Shown: positions 47,057-56,100 of the stretch, piece by piece
Numbering within the stretch: the first letter of the stretch is position 1
Layout of the letters: the number at the start of each line of letters is the position of its first letter
Notes under the pieces: generated by a model
The model's input: the letters and a program-made list of their open reading frames with translations, nothing else
Databases searched by the model: none
Told to the model about the DNA's origin: nothing
Translations under genes and position numbers: made by a program
Assembly: GCF_029267215.1 (NCBI RefSeq)
Contig: NZ_JARIDH010000025.1
Coordinates: 1 to 64,000 of the forward strand
DNA from: Clostridium sp.
GTDB taxonomy: Bacteria; Bacillota; Clostridia; Clostridiales; Clostridiaceae
Direction: 5' to 3'
DNA: 64,000 nucleotides

Positions 47057-47108
47057 AAAAAGCTTAAAATACGCTATATTTAAATAGTTTACGTATTTTA
47101 AGCCTTTT
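47057..47108 (-). terminator. Terminator or attenuator between ftsX and ctpA
   Basis: AAAAGGCTTAAAATACG pairs with CGTATTTTAAGCTTTT on the minus strand, followed by T. It sits only 18 bases after the ftsX stop and before ctpA, so read-through could still feed ctpA. Confidence 0.75.
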
Positions 47109-47125
47109 ATATTCTCTATTAAATA

Positions 47126-48034
47126 TTAAACATCTAAGAATTTTCTTAAAGCTATTATACTACCTAATGCTCCAATAATAACACCAGCTAATATAAATTG
47201 CCATGACATTGTTGTTAATACATACATTGGTGGTACAAATGTAGGCATATATAATGAAGATGCAGCTATTATATGTCCATATAACCATTTATATAAACCA
47301 TATAAAATTCCAGTTGATAATAATGCACCAACTAAACCTATGATAATACCCTCTATTACGAAAGGCCATCTAATAAACCAGTCAGTAGCACCAACAAACT
47401 TCATTATTCCAACTTCTCTTCTTCTTGAGTAAACAGTTATTTTAATAGTATTTACTATTAAGAATAATGATACACCTATGAAGATTATTCCTAAGATTAA
47501 TCCAACTGTGTTTATAATTTTAACAAATGAATTTATAGTTCCTATAAGTTGTTGATCATTTCCTACATCTTCAACACCAGGCATAAATTCTTTATTAACT
47601 TTAACTCCATTTTCAACAGCAGTTGCTACCTCTGGAGAATTTAAACTTACTATAAATGATGCTGGAAGTGGATTATTTTCCTTAGTATAACCTGATAATA
47701 TTTGTTTATTATACTCACTTTGATTTTCCATCTTTGAAAAAGCTTGATCTTTTGATTCGTACACAACTTCTTTTACACCACTAATTGTTTTTAACTTAGC
47801 CTCTATTGCTTGTTGTTCTTGCTGAGTTATTCCATCTTTTAAGAATACACTTACTTGGATTTTATCTTGAACATCTGTTACTCCAGCCTTTACATTCAAA
47901 GCTGTTAATAAGAAAGCTCCAAATATAAGTAAAGTCATAAGAACAGTTGCCATGGAAGCAATACTTATTGTTCTATTTCTCTTTAAACTTTTGAAAGCAT
48001 CAGATATGAAATATCCTACTGTACTAAACTTCAT
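47126..48034 (-). CDS. ftsX: Cell division protein FtsX
   Basis: About 302 residues. Permease-like partner of FtsE: N-terminal cytosolic part, TM1 (about residues 20-45), a large extracellular domain (DKIQVSVFLKDGITQQEQQ), then three helices after position 165, with the FtsX-type segment TVYSRRREVGIMKFVGATDWFIRWPF. FtsEX transmits ATP hydrolysis to cell-wall hydrolases outside. AAGGGAGG lies 8 bases before ATG 48034, which overlaps ftsE by 11 bases; the longer frame to 48061 is less likely. Confidence 0.95.
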   Translation of the reverse strand: MKFSTVGYFISDAFKSLKRNRTISIASMATVLMTLLIFGAFLLTALNVKAGVTDVQDKIQVSVFLKDGITQQEQQAIEAKLKTISGVKEVVYESKDQAFSKMENQSEYNKQILSGYTKENNPLPASFIVSLNSPEVATAVENGVKVNKEFMPGVEDVGNDQQLIGTINSFVKIINTVGLILGIIFIGVSLFLIVNTIKITVYSRRREVGIMKFVGATDWFIRWPFVIEGIIIGLVGALLSTGILYGLYKWLYGHIIAASSLYMPTFVPPMYVLTTMSWQFILAGVIIGALGSIIALRKFLDV

Positions 48035-48710
48035 ATTCATATCCTCCCTTCTGAACGTCACTAACTACTTCTCCCTTATCTATAGCTATAACTCTTTTCT
48101 TCATTGAGTTAACTATATCTTTAGCATGTGTTGCCATAAGCACTGTTGTACCTGCCTTGTTTATATCATCAATTAATTCCATAATTTCCTTAGCTGTGTC
48201 TGGGTCTAAGTTTCCTGTAGGCTCATCGGCAATTAAAACCTTAGGGTTATTTACTATGGCTCTTGCTATTGATACTCTTTGTTGTTCTCCTCCTGATAAC
48301 TCACTTGGGAACATTTTATACTTATCAGATAATCCAACTAATGATAATACCATTGGAACTCTTTTTCTAATTTCCTTTGGTGATGCTCCTACAACTCTCA
48401 TTGCGAAAGCAACATTCTCATATACATTTAAAGTTGGTATTAATCTAAAGTCTTGGAATACCATTCCTATCTTTCTTCTATGATAAGGAATCTGTCTTCT
48501 CTTTATCTTTGATAAATCTTCATTTCCAATAATAATATTTCCTGTTGTCGGCTCAACTTCTTTTAACAACATTTTAATAAAAGTTGATTTACCAGCACCA
48601 CTCGGTCCTACTAAGAATACAAATTCACCTTTATCAATATTTAATTCAACATTTGATAAAGCTTTTACATTCTTATTATAGACCTTGCTAACATTCTTAA
48701 ATTCTATCAT
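48024..48710 (-). CDS. ftsE: Cell division ATP-binding protein FtsE
   Basis: About 228 residues. ABC ATPase: Walker A GPSGAGKST, signature LSGGEQQRVSIARAI, Walker B VLIADEPTGNLDP and switch MATHAKDIV. With FtsX it regulates peptidoglycan hydrolases at division. The start is ATG 48710, preceded by AAGGAG; the frame is open three codons upstream via a GTG. A perfect 22-base palindrome lies about 45 bases further up. Confidence 0.95.
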   Translation of the reverse strand: MIEFKNVSKVYNKNVKALSNVELNIDKGEFVFLVGPSGAGKSTFIKMLLKEVEPTTGNIIIGNEDLSKIKRRQIPYHRRKIGMVFQDFRLIPTLNVYENVAFAMRVVGASPKEIRKRVPMVLSLVGLSDKYKMFPSELSGGEQQRVSIARAIVNNPKVLIADEPTGNLDPDTAKEIMELIDDINKAGTTVLMATHAKDIVNSMKKRVIAIDKGEVVSDVQKGGYEYEV

Positions 48711-48753
48711 TGTTAACACTCCTTAATAACTTTTTCTAACTCAACAAAATAAT

Positions 48754-48776
48754 AAGTCTAAATTTTAAAATTTAGA
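48754..48776. promoter_or_regulatory. 22-bp perfect palindrome upstream of ftsE
   Basis: GTCTAAATTTTAAAATTTAGAC is fully self-complementary without a loop. No U-tract follows that would suit an intrinsic terminator pointing away; it could be an operator. Confidence 0.5.
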
Positions 48777-48983
48777 CAAAAAATATATTTAAAATTACCG
48801 ATTGCTATCAACACTAATCTATTTTTCTATTTTACCCTATTTTTTTACATTAATCTACTTAATTTTTGTTAAAATTCTATAGATTGATATAAATCTACTC
48901 TATTATATCACAATAACTCACTAAAATCTTGTGAATTGTAAAATTCTTGATATTTATAAATGTGTATAAATAATATTCTTTCT

Positions 48984-49841
48984 TTACCTCTCAACCAAAT
49001 CAAGAAATCCTTCCCCAAAAACTTCCTTGGCATCACTTACTGTAATAAATGCTTTAGGATCTATTTCTTTAATTTTTCCCTTAAGACTTATGAACTGCCC
49101 TCTATTTACAACTACATAAAGCATTGTAACTTTAGAATTGGAATAAGCTCCAGTTCCTTGTATTTTAGTACATCCTCTCTCTATCTCTTTCATTATTACA
49201 TTGGAAATTTCTTCATTCTTTTCACTAATTATTAGTAGTTGTTTACAGGAATTAAAACCTTCAATTATTTTGTCAATTAATGTTCCCATAATCACAACGC
49301 CTATTAATCCAAATAAAGCCTTATCAACTCCAAATACTAAAAGTGCACATAATACTACAACACAATCTGCACATAAAAGAGATTTACCAATCTCAATATG
49401 AATATACTTATTTAAAATCTTTGCAACAATTGCAGTTCCACCAGTGGATGAATTTTGACTAAATACTAATGCAATACCTAAGGCCCCAATAGCACTTCCA
49501 AATATAGTTGCTAAAAGCATATTTTCTGTAATTGCGAAAGTTGGCAAAAAACTTTCTATCAAACTTATTGAAATAGATAATCCAAAAGCCGCATAAATAC
49601 TACGCCCTCCAAAACTACCTCCTATAAGCCAAAATGCCAGTGCAAAAAGGATTAGATTTGCTATATTCATAAACATACCCTGTGATATTCCAAAAACCTT
49701 ATTAATAACTAAGGCTAATCCTGATATTCCACCCGCTACAATATCATTTGGATAATAGAAATACTCTAATGAAATAGCTAAAAGAAGCACCCCTATGGTA
49801 ATAATTCCATATTCCTTTAATGTTTTCATACTTAAATTCAT
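48984..49841 (-). CDS. YitT family membrane protein (DUF161/DUF2179)
   Basis: 285 residues. Five or six membrane helices up to residue 190, with GGISGLALVINKVFGI and SSTGGTAIVAKILNKYI as YitT-type glycine motifs, then a cytosolic C-terminal DUF2179 domain (KITMLYVVVNRGQF and FITVSDAKEVFGEGF). Function is unestablished; a small-molecule transporter has been suggested for some members. It sits alone between ftsE and the transketolase genes. Confidence 0.87.
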   Translation of the reverse strand: MNLSMKTLKEYGIITIGVLLLAISLEYFYYPNDIVAGGISGLALVINKVFGISQGMFMNIANLILFALAFWLIGGSFGGRSIYAAFGLSISISLIESFLPTFAITENMLLATIFGSAIGALGIALVFSQNSSTGGTAIVAKILNKYIHIEIGKSLLCADCVVVLCALLVFGVDKALFGLIGVVIMGTLIDKIIEGFNSCKQLLIISEKNEEISNVIMKEIERGCTKIQGTGAYSNSKVTMLYVVVNRGQFISLKGKIKEIDPKAFITVSDAKEVFGEGFLDLVER

Positions 49842-50152
49842 TTTAAAACCCCCTTTTTAAAATAATTAAGCTATTTATAGCCTAAAATAAATTTATTTAA
49901 ATTTTAAATTATTTAAATTAAATTCAAATAAACTATTATATAAAACTATTTGTAAACACACTTTGAATATTTCCTTAAAAATTCAATATAACATTCAATC
50001 TCTAATATTTCCATTATCTTTTATGCTTTAGCAATTAATTAAATTCATCATCAGTTAATATTTATAGTCTAAAAAAACATAAAAAGTAAAAAAACAGCAT
50101 GAGAATACTCATGCTGTTTAATATTAGTATTTTACAAGAAGTAAATTGGTTA
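49842..50152. other. Intergenic region upstream of yitT gene
   Basis: Contains the transketolase terminator (50091-50119). The remainder is AT-rich promoter DNA with no other recognisable element. Confidence 0.4.
50091..50119 (-). terminator. Transketolase operon terminator
   Basis: AAACAGCATGAG and CTCATGCTGTTT form a perfect 12-bp stem with a 4-base loop, followed by TTTTTACTTTTT on the minus strand. Confidence 0.9.
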
Positions 50153-51097
50153 CTATTTTTTTAAGCTAATTGCTTTCTTAGCAGCCTTAACAGCTTCTTC
50201 TGAAGTTAAACCATAAGCTTTTAATAATTGATCTGGCTTACCACTTTCTCCAAATGTATCTCTAACACCAACTTTAACTACAGGTACTGGACACTCTTCT
50301 CCAACAACCTCAGCTACAGCTGATCCTAATCCACCAATTATATTATGTTCTTCTAAAGTAACTAATGCACCAGTTTCTTTAGCAGCTTTTATTATAATCT
50401 CTGTATCTATTGGTTTTAATGTATGAATGTTTATTAATCTTGCATTGATTCCTTCTTTAGCTAATTCTTCAACCGCTTCGATAGCAACATCTACCATTAT
50501 TCCAGTAGCAAATAATGTTACATCATTACCTTCTTTTAATTCTATACCTTTTCCAATTTCAAACTTGTAATCTGGTCTATCGTTTATTACATTAACACCA
50601 GCTCTTCCTAATCTTACATAGCAAGGTCCATTATATTCAGCGATAGCTCTTATTACAGCTTCTGTCTCAACAGCATCTGATGGACATATTACTGTCATAT
50701 TTGGAATACTTCTCATTAATGATAAGTCTTCGATAGCTTGGTGAGATGCACCATCTTCTCCAACTGTTAATCCAGCATGAGTAGCACATATTTTTACATT
50801 TAATCTTGGATAACATATTGAGTTTCTGATTTGTTCAAATGCTCTTCCAGCTGCAAACATAGCAAAAGTACTAGCAAATGGGATTTTGCCACAAGTTGAT
50901 AAACCTGCTGCTACTGACATCATATTTCCTTCTGCGATTCCCATGTTTATAAATCTTTCTGGACATACTTTTTTAAAATCAGCAGTTTTAGTTGATTTTG
51001 AAAGGTCAGCATCTAAAACTAATATATTTTCATTTTCGCTAGCTAATTTAGCTAATGCTTTTCCGTATGCTTCTCTAGTTGCTATTTTCTTTCCCAT
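50153..51097 (-). CDS. Transketolase, C-terminal subunit
   Basis: 314 residues. Pyrimidine-binding and C-terminal transketolase domains: MGIAEGNMMSVAAGLSTCG, AFEQIRNSICYPRLNVKI, ATHAGLTVGEDGASHQAIEDL and VTLEEHNIIGGLGSAVAE. Together with the upstream gene it makes a two-chain transketolase for the pentose phosphate pathway, common in anaerobic Firmicutes. Its ATG overlaps the stop of the N-terminal gene (TAATG), so translation is coupled. Confidence 0.93.
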   Translation of the reverse strand: MGKKIATREAYGKALAKLASENENILVLDADLSKSTKTADFKKVCPERFINMGIAEGNMMSVAAGLSTCGKIPFASTFAMFAAGRAFEQIRNSICYPRLNVKICATHAGLTVGEDGASHQAIEDLSLMRSIPNMTVICPSDAVETEAVIRAIAEYNGPCYVRLGRAGVNVINDRPDYKFEIGKGIELKEGNDVTLFATGIMVDVAIEAVEELAKEGINARLINIHTLKPIDTEIIIKAAKETGALVTLEEHNIIGGLGSAVAEVVGEECPVPVVKVGVRDTFGESGKPDQLLKAYGLTSEEAVKAAKKAISLKK

Positions 51098-51921
51098 TAG
51101 TTGTCCCCTCCAATCTCTTTTATAGCTTGCTCACATTGCTCTTTAGTTGGAGCTGTTCCATGCCAAGCTGCTTGGTTTTCCATAAATGAAACCCCTTTAC
51201 CTTTTACTGTGTTACAAACTATGCAAGTTGGTGCACCTTTTGTACTTCTTGCTTTTTGTATAGCATTTATTATTTCTTCAAAATCATGTCCATTTATTAC
51301 TATTACATTCCATCCGAAAGCTTCGAACTTCTTATCAATTGGACATGGACTCATAACTTCTTTGATATCTCCATCTATTTGTAATCCGTTAAAATCAACG
51401 AAAGCTGTTAAGTTATCTAGTCTGTAGTGAGCTGCTGACATAGCTGCTTCCCATACTTGACCTTCTTCAAGCTCTCCATCTCCTAAGATTGTGAATACTC
51501 TATAATCTTTGTTATCTAATTTACCAGCTAAAGCCATACCTACAGCTGCTGATATACCTTGACCTAATGAACCAGTTGACATATCTATTCCTGGTAAATC
51601 GTTCATGTTTGGATGTCCTTGAAGGTTTGAACCAAACTTTCTTAATGTAGTTAATTCAGCTGGATCAAAGAATCCTTTTCTTGCTAATGCACTATATAAA
51701 ACTGGTGCTGCGTGTCCTTTTGAAAGAACGAATCTATCTCTGTTTGGATCCTTTGGATTTTCTGGATCAATATTCATTTCTTTGAAGTATAGTGTAGTTA
51801 CTATATCTGCTATTGATAATGATCCGCCTGGATGTCCTGATGCTGACTCAGTAAGCATAGTTACTATGTCTTTTCTTATAACCTTAGCCATACTTGTTAA
51901 CTCTTGTATCTTGTTGCTCAT
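51097..51921 (-). CDS. Transketolase, N-terminal (TPP-binding) subunit
   Basis: 274 residues. Begins the transketolase fold: MLTESASGHPGGSLSIADIV, DRFVLSKGHAAPVLYSALA, DMSTGSLGQGISAAVG, and the TPP motif GDGELEEGQVWEAAMSA, followed by FVDFNGLQIDG. It carries the thiamine diphosphate phosphate-binding half; the C-terminal subunit supplies the rest. AGGAGG lies before the ATG. The leader (51922-52373) has a hairpin. Confidence 0.94.
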   Translation of the reverse strand: MSNKIQELTSMAKVIRKDIVTMLTESASGHPGGSLSIADIVTTLYFKEMNIDPENPKDPNRDRFVLSKGHAAPVLYSALARKGFFDPAELTTLRKFGSNLQGHPNMNDLPGIDMSTGSLGQGISAAVGMALAGKLDNKDYRVFTILGDGELEEGQVWEAAMSAAHYRLDNLTAFVDFNGLQIDGDIKEVMSPCPIDKKFEAFGWNVIVINGHDFEEIINAIQKARSTKGAPTCIVCNTVKGKGVSFMENQAAWHGTAPTKEQCEQAIKEIGGDN

Positions 51922-52373
51922 AATGACCTCCTGTACATTTATGTAAACTTTTTTAAAATATGTTTTACCTTTTTAACAAGTTAATTCTATCATAAAAAAA
52001 ATACTTTTCCTATAGTATTTTTTTATTTATGCTAATCTTTTTACTTATTTTGCTTTCATTAAGTATAGCATAATCACTTATTAGTATACTCTATTACAAA
52101 CTTTTTTTACTCTCTCACAGGGTTTTTTAAAAGAATTAACTTTACAATAGTATATCCTTGATATTTTTTTCTATAAAAATTTTCAAATAGAGTATCTTAT
52201 TTACGCCTTTAATACTACACAAAAAATTATATCGATTACATTAAATTTTTTTTAATTTTCAACTTAATCAATTTAAAAAAGCTAAAAATTTTAGATTTAT
52301 CTTAAATTGTTTTATAAAATTAAAAAGCTATGGTTAAAAATTTGACCATAGCCTAATGTATTCTTATTTATTA
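51922..52373. other. Intergenic region upstream of transketolase genes
   Basis: Holds a small hairpin in the transketolase leader (51993-52023, AAAAAATACT / AGTATTTTTT) that could be an attenuator, and the mazF terminator (52325-52353). Otherwise AT-rich; no ORF. Confidence 0.45.
52325..52353 (-). terminator. mazF/ndoA terminator
   Basis: Minus strand GGCTATGGTCAAA pairs with TTTAACCATAGC around a short loop (one mismatch), followed by TTTTTAATTTT. Confidence 0.8.
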
Positions 52374-52724
52374 TTATAAATTTAAACTTATTAATAAAGC
52401 TTTATTCACCTTTTTCATATCACATTCTGTCATATGTCCAATTTTCTCTTTTAATCTACGCTTGTCCAGTGTTCTTATTTGTTCTAAAAGAACAACTGAG
52501 TCTCTATTTAAACCATATTCCTCTGATGAAATCTCTACATGTGTAGGTAATTTTGCTTTATTTATTTGAGATGTTATAGCCGCAACGATTACAGTTGGAC
52601 TATATCTGTTCCCTATATCGTTTTGTATTATTATAACTGGTCTTATTCCACCCTGCTCTGATCCAACTACTGGACTTAAGTCAGCATAGAATATATCCCC
52701 TCTTTTCACATTTAAACTAGCCAT
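52374..52724 (-). CDS. ndoA: MazF/EndoA-type mRNA endoribonuclease toxin
   Basis: 116 residues, the length of B. subtilis EndoA. PemK/MazF fold: [27 protein letters not shown] with the catalytic Arg, [41 protein letters not shown]. The toxin cleaves mRNA at specific short sites under stress. Gene lies five bases after the antitoxin-like gene, as in the toxin-antitoxin operon. In many clostridia the pair sits near alr. Confidence 0.94.
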   Translation of the reverse strand: MASLNVKRGDIFYADLSPVVGSEQGGIRPVIIIQNDIGNRYSPTVIVAAITSQINKAKLPTHVEISSEEYGLNRDSVVLLEQIRTLDKRRLKEKIGHMTECDMKKVNKALLISLNL

Positions 52725-52729
52725 TTATA

Positions 52730-52969
52730 TCACACTCCGCAAAGCCATGTCTCATATTCTATTTGATCAAAGTATTCAGCTGAAGTAGCCTCTTCGGCAT
52801 ATTGAGAATTTATTAAAGCCATAGCTTTATATCCTTCTTTCATTACTTCATAAAAATTCTCTTTTTTATCCTCACTATATGTTATTAACTTTTGTCCTTT
52901 TAATTGACTAAAATTTTCAACTTTTTTTTCTTTTTTTAAATTTTGTTTACTAATCTTTGACTTTGACAT
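52730..52969 (-). CDS. MazE/EndoAI-like antitoxin (reduced N-terminus)
   Basis: About 79 residues from ATG 52969 (AGGAGTGA lies 7 bases upstream; frame open to 52978). The C-terminal part FYEVMKEGYKAMALINSQYAEE aligns by eye with the toxin-binding helix of EndoAI (RRGYMEMAKINLNIASE). The N-terminal part is lysine-rich and lacks the ribbon-helix-helix pattern (xVxLPxxL) expected of MazE/EndoAI, so DNA binding and autorepression are in doubt. Position before the toxin supports antitoxin identity. Confidence 0.75.
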   Translation of the reverse strand: MSKSKISKQNLKKEKKVENFSQLKGQKLITYSEDKKENFYEVMKEGYKAMALINSQYAEEATSAEYFDQIEYETWLCGV

Positions 52970-53172
52970 GAATATCACTCCTAAATGTAAAAAGAGTCTT
53001 AAATTATGTATTGATTATATTACAAAATATGCCACTTTGTCAAAGAATTCCTCTTATGCAAATGATATTTTTTGACATAATATCCATTTTTATATCTATA
53101 TCATTTTCATTTTTATACTATTTAATATGTAAAACAGCGATACTTTAATCAAATGCCTATTTATTAAGTAAA

Positions 53173-53200
53173 TCCTGTGGCTATATTTTTAGCCACAGAT
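53173..53200 (-). terminator. Hairpin after GerS-like gene
   Basis: CTGTGGCTA and TAGCCACAG form a 9-bp stem just after the stop; weak U-tract. Confidence 0.55.
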
Positions 53201-53208
53201 TAATATTT

Positions 53209-53802
53209 TTAACTCTTAACTTTACTGAAGTTATTAAATCTTATAACAACACTCTCTGAATTTTCTTTTCCATAAATTATAGCTTCCTTAGGAACTTTCT
53301 TTTTTGCATCTATTTTCAATACTTCTCTCTCAAAATTCTCATTTCCATTTAAATCTTTAAGCTCTAATATGATTTCTGATTTATCATTCTCATCATTCCA
53401 CTTGTATGTTATATTATGTTCTTGATTACATATGTCTTTTAATTTATTTATAAACATAAATCTGTAAAATTCATCGTAACCTTCTGAAACTTCATAAGTT
53501 TTCTCATCTTTAAAGTAATTTATTATTATTTTGTCATCCTTAAATATCTGTTCTCTATCATCTAGAACTATCTTAGTTCCCACTTCTTTATCATAATATA
53601 TTCTTCCTTTTTCTTGGAACTGACCTCTATCATTTTTCACATCATATGTGACTTCTGCTTCATATTTTTCTAAAGAAAATATTTCTTCTAATATTTCTTC
53701 TGGTGTTACATCATGAAACTTTTGGTAAGTAGCTAGTCCACCTACTATAACTAAGATTACAATTAATATTATTATAAGTATGGTATTTTGTTTATCTTTC
53801 AT
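53209..53802 (-). CDS. Membrane-anchored GerS-like protein
   Basis: 197 residues: one N-terminal membrane helix (about 8-27), then an extracellular beta-rich domain of LolA-like type (EAEVTYDVKNDRGQFQEKGRIYYD, FKDEKTYEVSEGYDEFYRFMFIN). It resembles the GerS family by context (between the toxin-antitoxin genes and nnrD/acpS, where clostridia often place gerS/alr). Clostridioides difficile GerS is a lipoprotein that helps CwlD modify spore cortex. No lipobox Cys is present here, so anchoring is by the helix. Identity is inferred, not firm. Confidence 0.6.
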   Translation of the reverse strand: MKDKQNTILIIILIVILVIVGGLATYQKFHDVTPEEILEEIFSLEKYEAEVTYDVKNDRGQFQEKGRIYYDKEVGTKIVLDDREQIFKDDKIIINYFKDEKTYEVSEGYDEFYRFMFINKLKDICNQEHNITYKWNDENDKSEIILELKDLNGNENFEREVLKIDAKKKVPKEAIIYGKENSESVVIRFNNFSKVKS

Positions 53803-53863
53803 TGAATTCCCCCTATTTAAACCTTATACCTTACATACTTATTAATTAGTAATCTTTTTTATT

Positions 53864-55363
53864 CTAAATCCTACTTAATTCTTTCATTTTACTTGGTATA
53901 TTCTTAATAATTTCAGTAGCACTTACTGAGAAATTATCCTTTGATAATTCATCTCCTATATATCCATGTATATAAGCTCCTAATACTGAGGCATCAAAAA
54001 CACTTAATCCCTGTGAAATTAATGCTGTTATTATACCTGTTAATGTATCACCCATTCCTCCTGACGCCATAGCACTATTTCCTGTTGGGTTTATCATAAC
54101 TTTATTTCCATCTGTAATTATTGTATTATAACCTTTTAAAAGAACTACTATTCCATTATTTTTGGCATATTCTTTTGCAATTTCAACTCTATTGCTTTCT
54201 ACTTCTTTTACTTCTACACCTAGTAAATTAGCCATTTCTCCAGGATGTGGTGTAATGACAACATCTCCTTTTACTCTTTTTAAAATACCCTCATCTCTTT
54301 TTAAAACATTTATCCCGTCTGCATCTATAACTATATTTCCATCATAATTTTCAAAAATCTCATTTAATTTATCAAAGGTTAAATCATTGTTTCCCATTCC
54401 AGGACCAAAGGCAATAACATTTGCACCTTTAACTAAGTCTTTATACTCTTCCCAGAATGTATATTTTCCTGTCATAGCCTCATTAAGCTTTATTGCTAAC
54501 TCACCTTGAACTTCTTCATGTGTTAAAACAGTTACTAACCCTGCACCTGTTTTTACTGCTGCTTTTCCAACCATGTATGCAGCTCCTACAAATCCCTTAT
54601 GTCCAGCAAAGATTAAAACTCTGCCATATGTACCCTTGTGTCCAACCTTATTTCTAAAAGGAAATACTCTCTTTATATATTTTTCATCTGTAAAACTAGT
54701 ATTATCTTTATTTCTTTCTACTATTTCTCTTGGTATACCTATATCTTCAACTACTATCTCCCCAGTATAATCAAAACTCTTATAATTCAAAAATCCTTTT
54801 TTATAAACTTGAAAAGTAATTGTCTTGTTGGCTTTAATTGCTTCTCCAAGAATTTCTCCTGTATCAGAATCTATTCCTGAAGGAACATCTATAGAAATAG
54901 TATATCTACTACTCTCATTTATGCATTTTATAGCTTCAAGATATATTCCTGAAACATCTCTCTTTAACCCAGTTCCAAAAATTCCATCTATTATAATTTC
55001 ACTTTTTAAAATATCACTTCTCAAAATTTCTATGTCTTTACTCTCTGATAAATCTTTTATATCCCCACCTAGCTTTTGTAATATACTAAGATTTACCTTA
55101 AAATCATCTGATCCTTTTTTATTTTCCTCTAAAATATGTATATAAACTTTCTTACCCTTATTTAATAGATGTCTTGCAATGCCTAAAGCATCTCCTCCAT
55201 TGTTTCCTCTTCCTGAAATAATAGTAAAGTTATCCTTAGATAGATCTATATTATCCAAAAACTTAATAACAGCATTCTCCATTAGAACTATGCTTGGCAT
55301 ATCAAATTCTTCTATATATTCTTTATCCATTTGTCTTACACTATCAGAGCTACAAATTTCCAT
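53864..55363 (-). CDS. nnrD: Bifunctional NAD(P)H-hydrate repair enzyme (epimerase/dehydratase)
   Basis: About 499 residues. N-terminal YjeF_N epimerase domain (MEICSSDSVRQMDKEYI, SGRGNNGGDALGIARHLL, IDGIFGTGLKRDVSG, IDVPSGIDSDTGEI) and a C-terminal ribokinase-like dehydratase (GHKGTYGRVLIFAGHKGFVGAA, VITPHPGEMANLL, MASGGMGDTLTGIITAL). It repairs damaged NADHX/NADPHX. The frame is open to 55399, but GGAAGGTGAG precedes ATG 55363, which overlaps the end of acpS by 14 bases. Confidence 0.95.
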   Translation of the reverse strand: MEICSSDSVRQMDKEYIEEFDMPSIVLMENAVIKFLDNIDLSKDNFTIISGRGNNGGDALGIARHLLNKGKKVYIHILEENKKGSDDFKVNLSILQKLGGDIKDLSESKDIEILRSDILKSEIIIDGIFGTGLKRDVSGIYLEAIKCINESSRYTISIDVPSGIDSDTGEILGEAIKANKTITFQVYKKGFLNYKSFDYTGEIVVEDIGIPREIVERNKDNTSFTDEKYIKRVFPFRNKVGHKGTYGRVLIFAGHKGFVGAAYMVGKAAVKTGAGLVTVLTHEEVQGELAIKLNEAMTGKYTFWEEYKDLVKGANVIAFGPGMGNNDLTFDKLNEIFENYDGNIVIDADGINVLKRDEGILKRVKGDVVITPHPGEMANLLGVEVKEVESNRVEIAKEYAKNNGIVVLLKGYNTIITDGNKVMINPTGNSAMASGGMGDTLTGIITALISQGLSVFDASVLGAYIHGYIGDELSKDNFSVSATEIIKNIPSKMKELSRI

Positions 55364-55751
55364 AAGACTCACCTTCCAACATAGCATATGCAATAGCATT
55401 ACTTTTATTATGTGAAATACTCAAATGTATCTTTAGTAAACTATTATCTCCAACTAACTTGTTTCCTATTACTTTTGCATCATTATGCAAAAATACCATA
55501 GGTTTTCCTAATTCATCTCTTAAAATTTCTATGTCCATAAAAGAGAAACCCCTAATACCAGTTCCCAAAGCCTTACTTATAGCTTCTTTTGATGCAAAGT
55601 TTCCAGCTATAACCTCACTATTCATTCCTCTACTATAAAAATATTCTTTTTCCTTTTCAGTAAATATTTTATCAAGAAAACTCTTAGTATTTTTAATGGC
55701 TTTCTCAACTCTTTCTATTTCAATTATGTCCACACCAATTCCGACTATCAT
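55350..55751 (-). CDS. acpS: Holo-[acyl-carrier-protein] synthase
   Basis: 133 residues. AcpS transfers phosphopantetheine from CoA to ACP. Motifs: GIGVDIIEIERVE with the Mg2+-binding Asp8, FTEKEKEYFYSRG, and GNFASKEAISKALGTG with the catalytic Glu; SISHNKSNAIAYA at the end. It is the first of acpS-nnrD, overlapped by nnrD. AGGAGGAAC precedes the ATG. Confidence 0.95.
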   Translation of the reverse strand: MIVGIGVDIIEIERVEKAIKNTKSFLDKIFTEKEKEYFYSRGMNSEVIAGNFASKEAISKALGTGIRGFSFMDIEILRDELGKPMVFLHNDAKVIGNKLVGDNSLLKIHLSISHNKSNAIAYAMLEGESYGNL

Positions 55752-55794
55752 AGAGTTCCTCCTTTATATAAGTTATTTACCTCTTATGATACTA

Positions 55795-56100
55795 CTACCA
55801 AGTAAAATCAGCTACATAATTATCTATATCTTCCCCTATAATATCTATCAAGTGTATTGGTGAAACTTGAAAATCATATAATTTTTGAACTAATTCGAAA
55901 ACCTTTTCTTTATTTGGAGATATCTTTTCTACTGAGTCTCGTTCTATGTTAGTCAATATATTATGGACAAAATCTTCTCTTTCAATTTCTATACCATATA
56001 CTTCTCTTCCCTTATAATTATTTTCTATAAGTCTATAAGAAAAATTAAGTTTTTTATCTCCTTCATTCAATTCCTTACACAAATTTTTAACAACTCTCAT
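55795..56100 (-). CDS. Small conserved protein (DUF6514-like)
   Basis: 101 residues, soluble, acidic, no membrane helix. GREVYGIEIEREDF, PNKEKVFELVQKLYDFQVSPIHLIDIIGEDI. The pattern recalls a small family I remember as DUF6514 in clostridia; function unknown. An excellent AAGGAGGA lies 7 bases before the ATG, arguing for real translation. It precedes acpS by 43 bases on the same strand. Confidence 0.7.
   Translation of the reverse strand: MRVVKNLCKELNEGDKKLNFSYRLIENNYKGREVYGIEIEREDFVHNILTNIERDSVEKISPNKEKVFELVQKLYDFQVSPIHLIDIIGEDIDNYVADFTW

Noticed and set aside
48960..49235. 91-codon plus-strand frame downstream of ftsE region
   Set aside because: Antisense to the yitT gene and Cys/Phe/Tyr-rich by frame; no supporting start signals.
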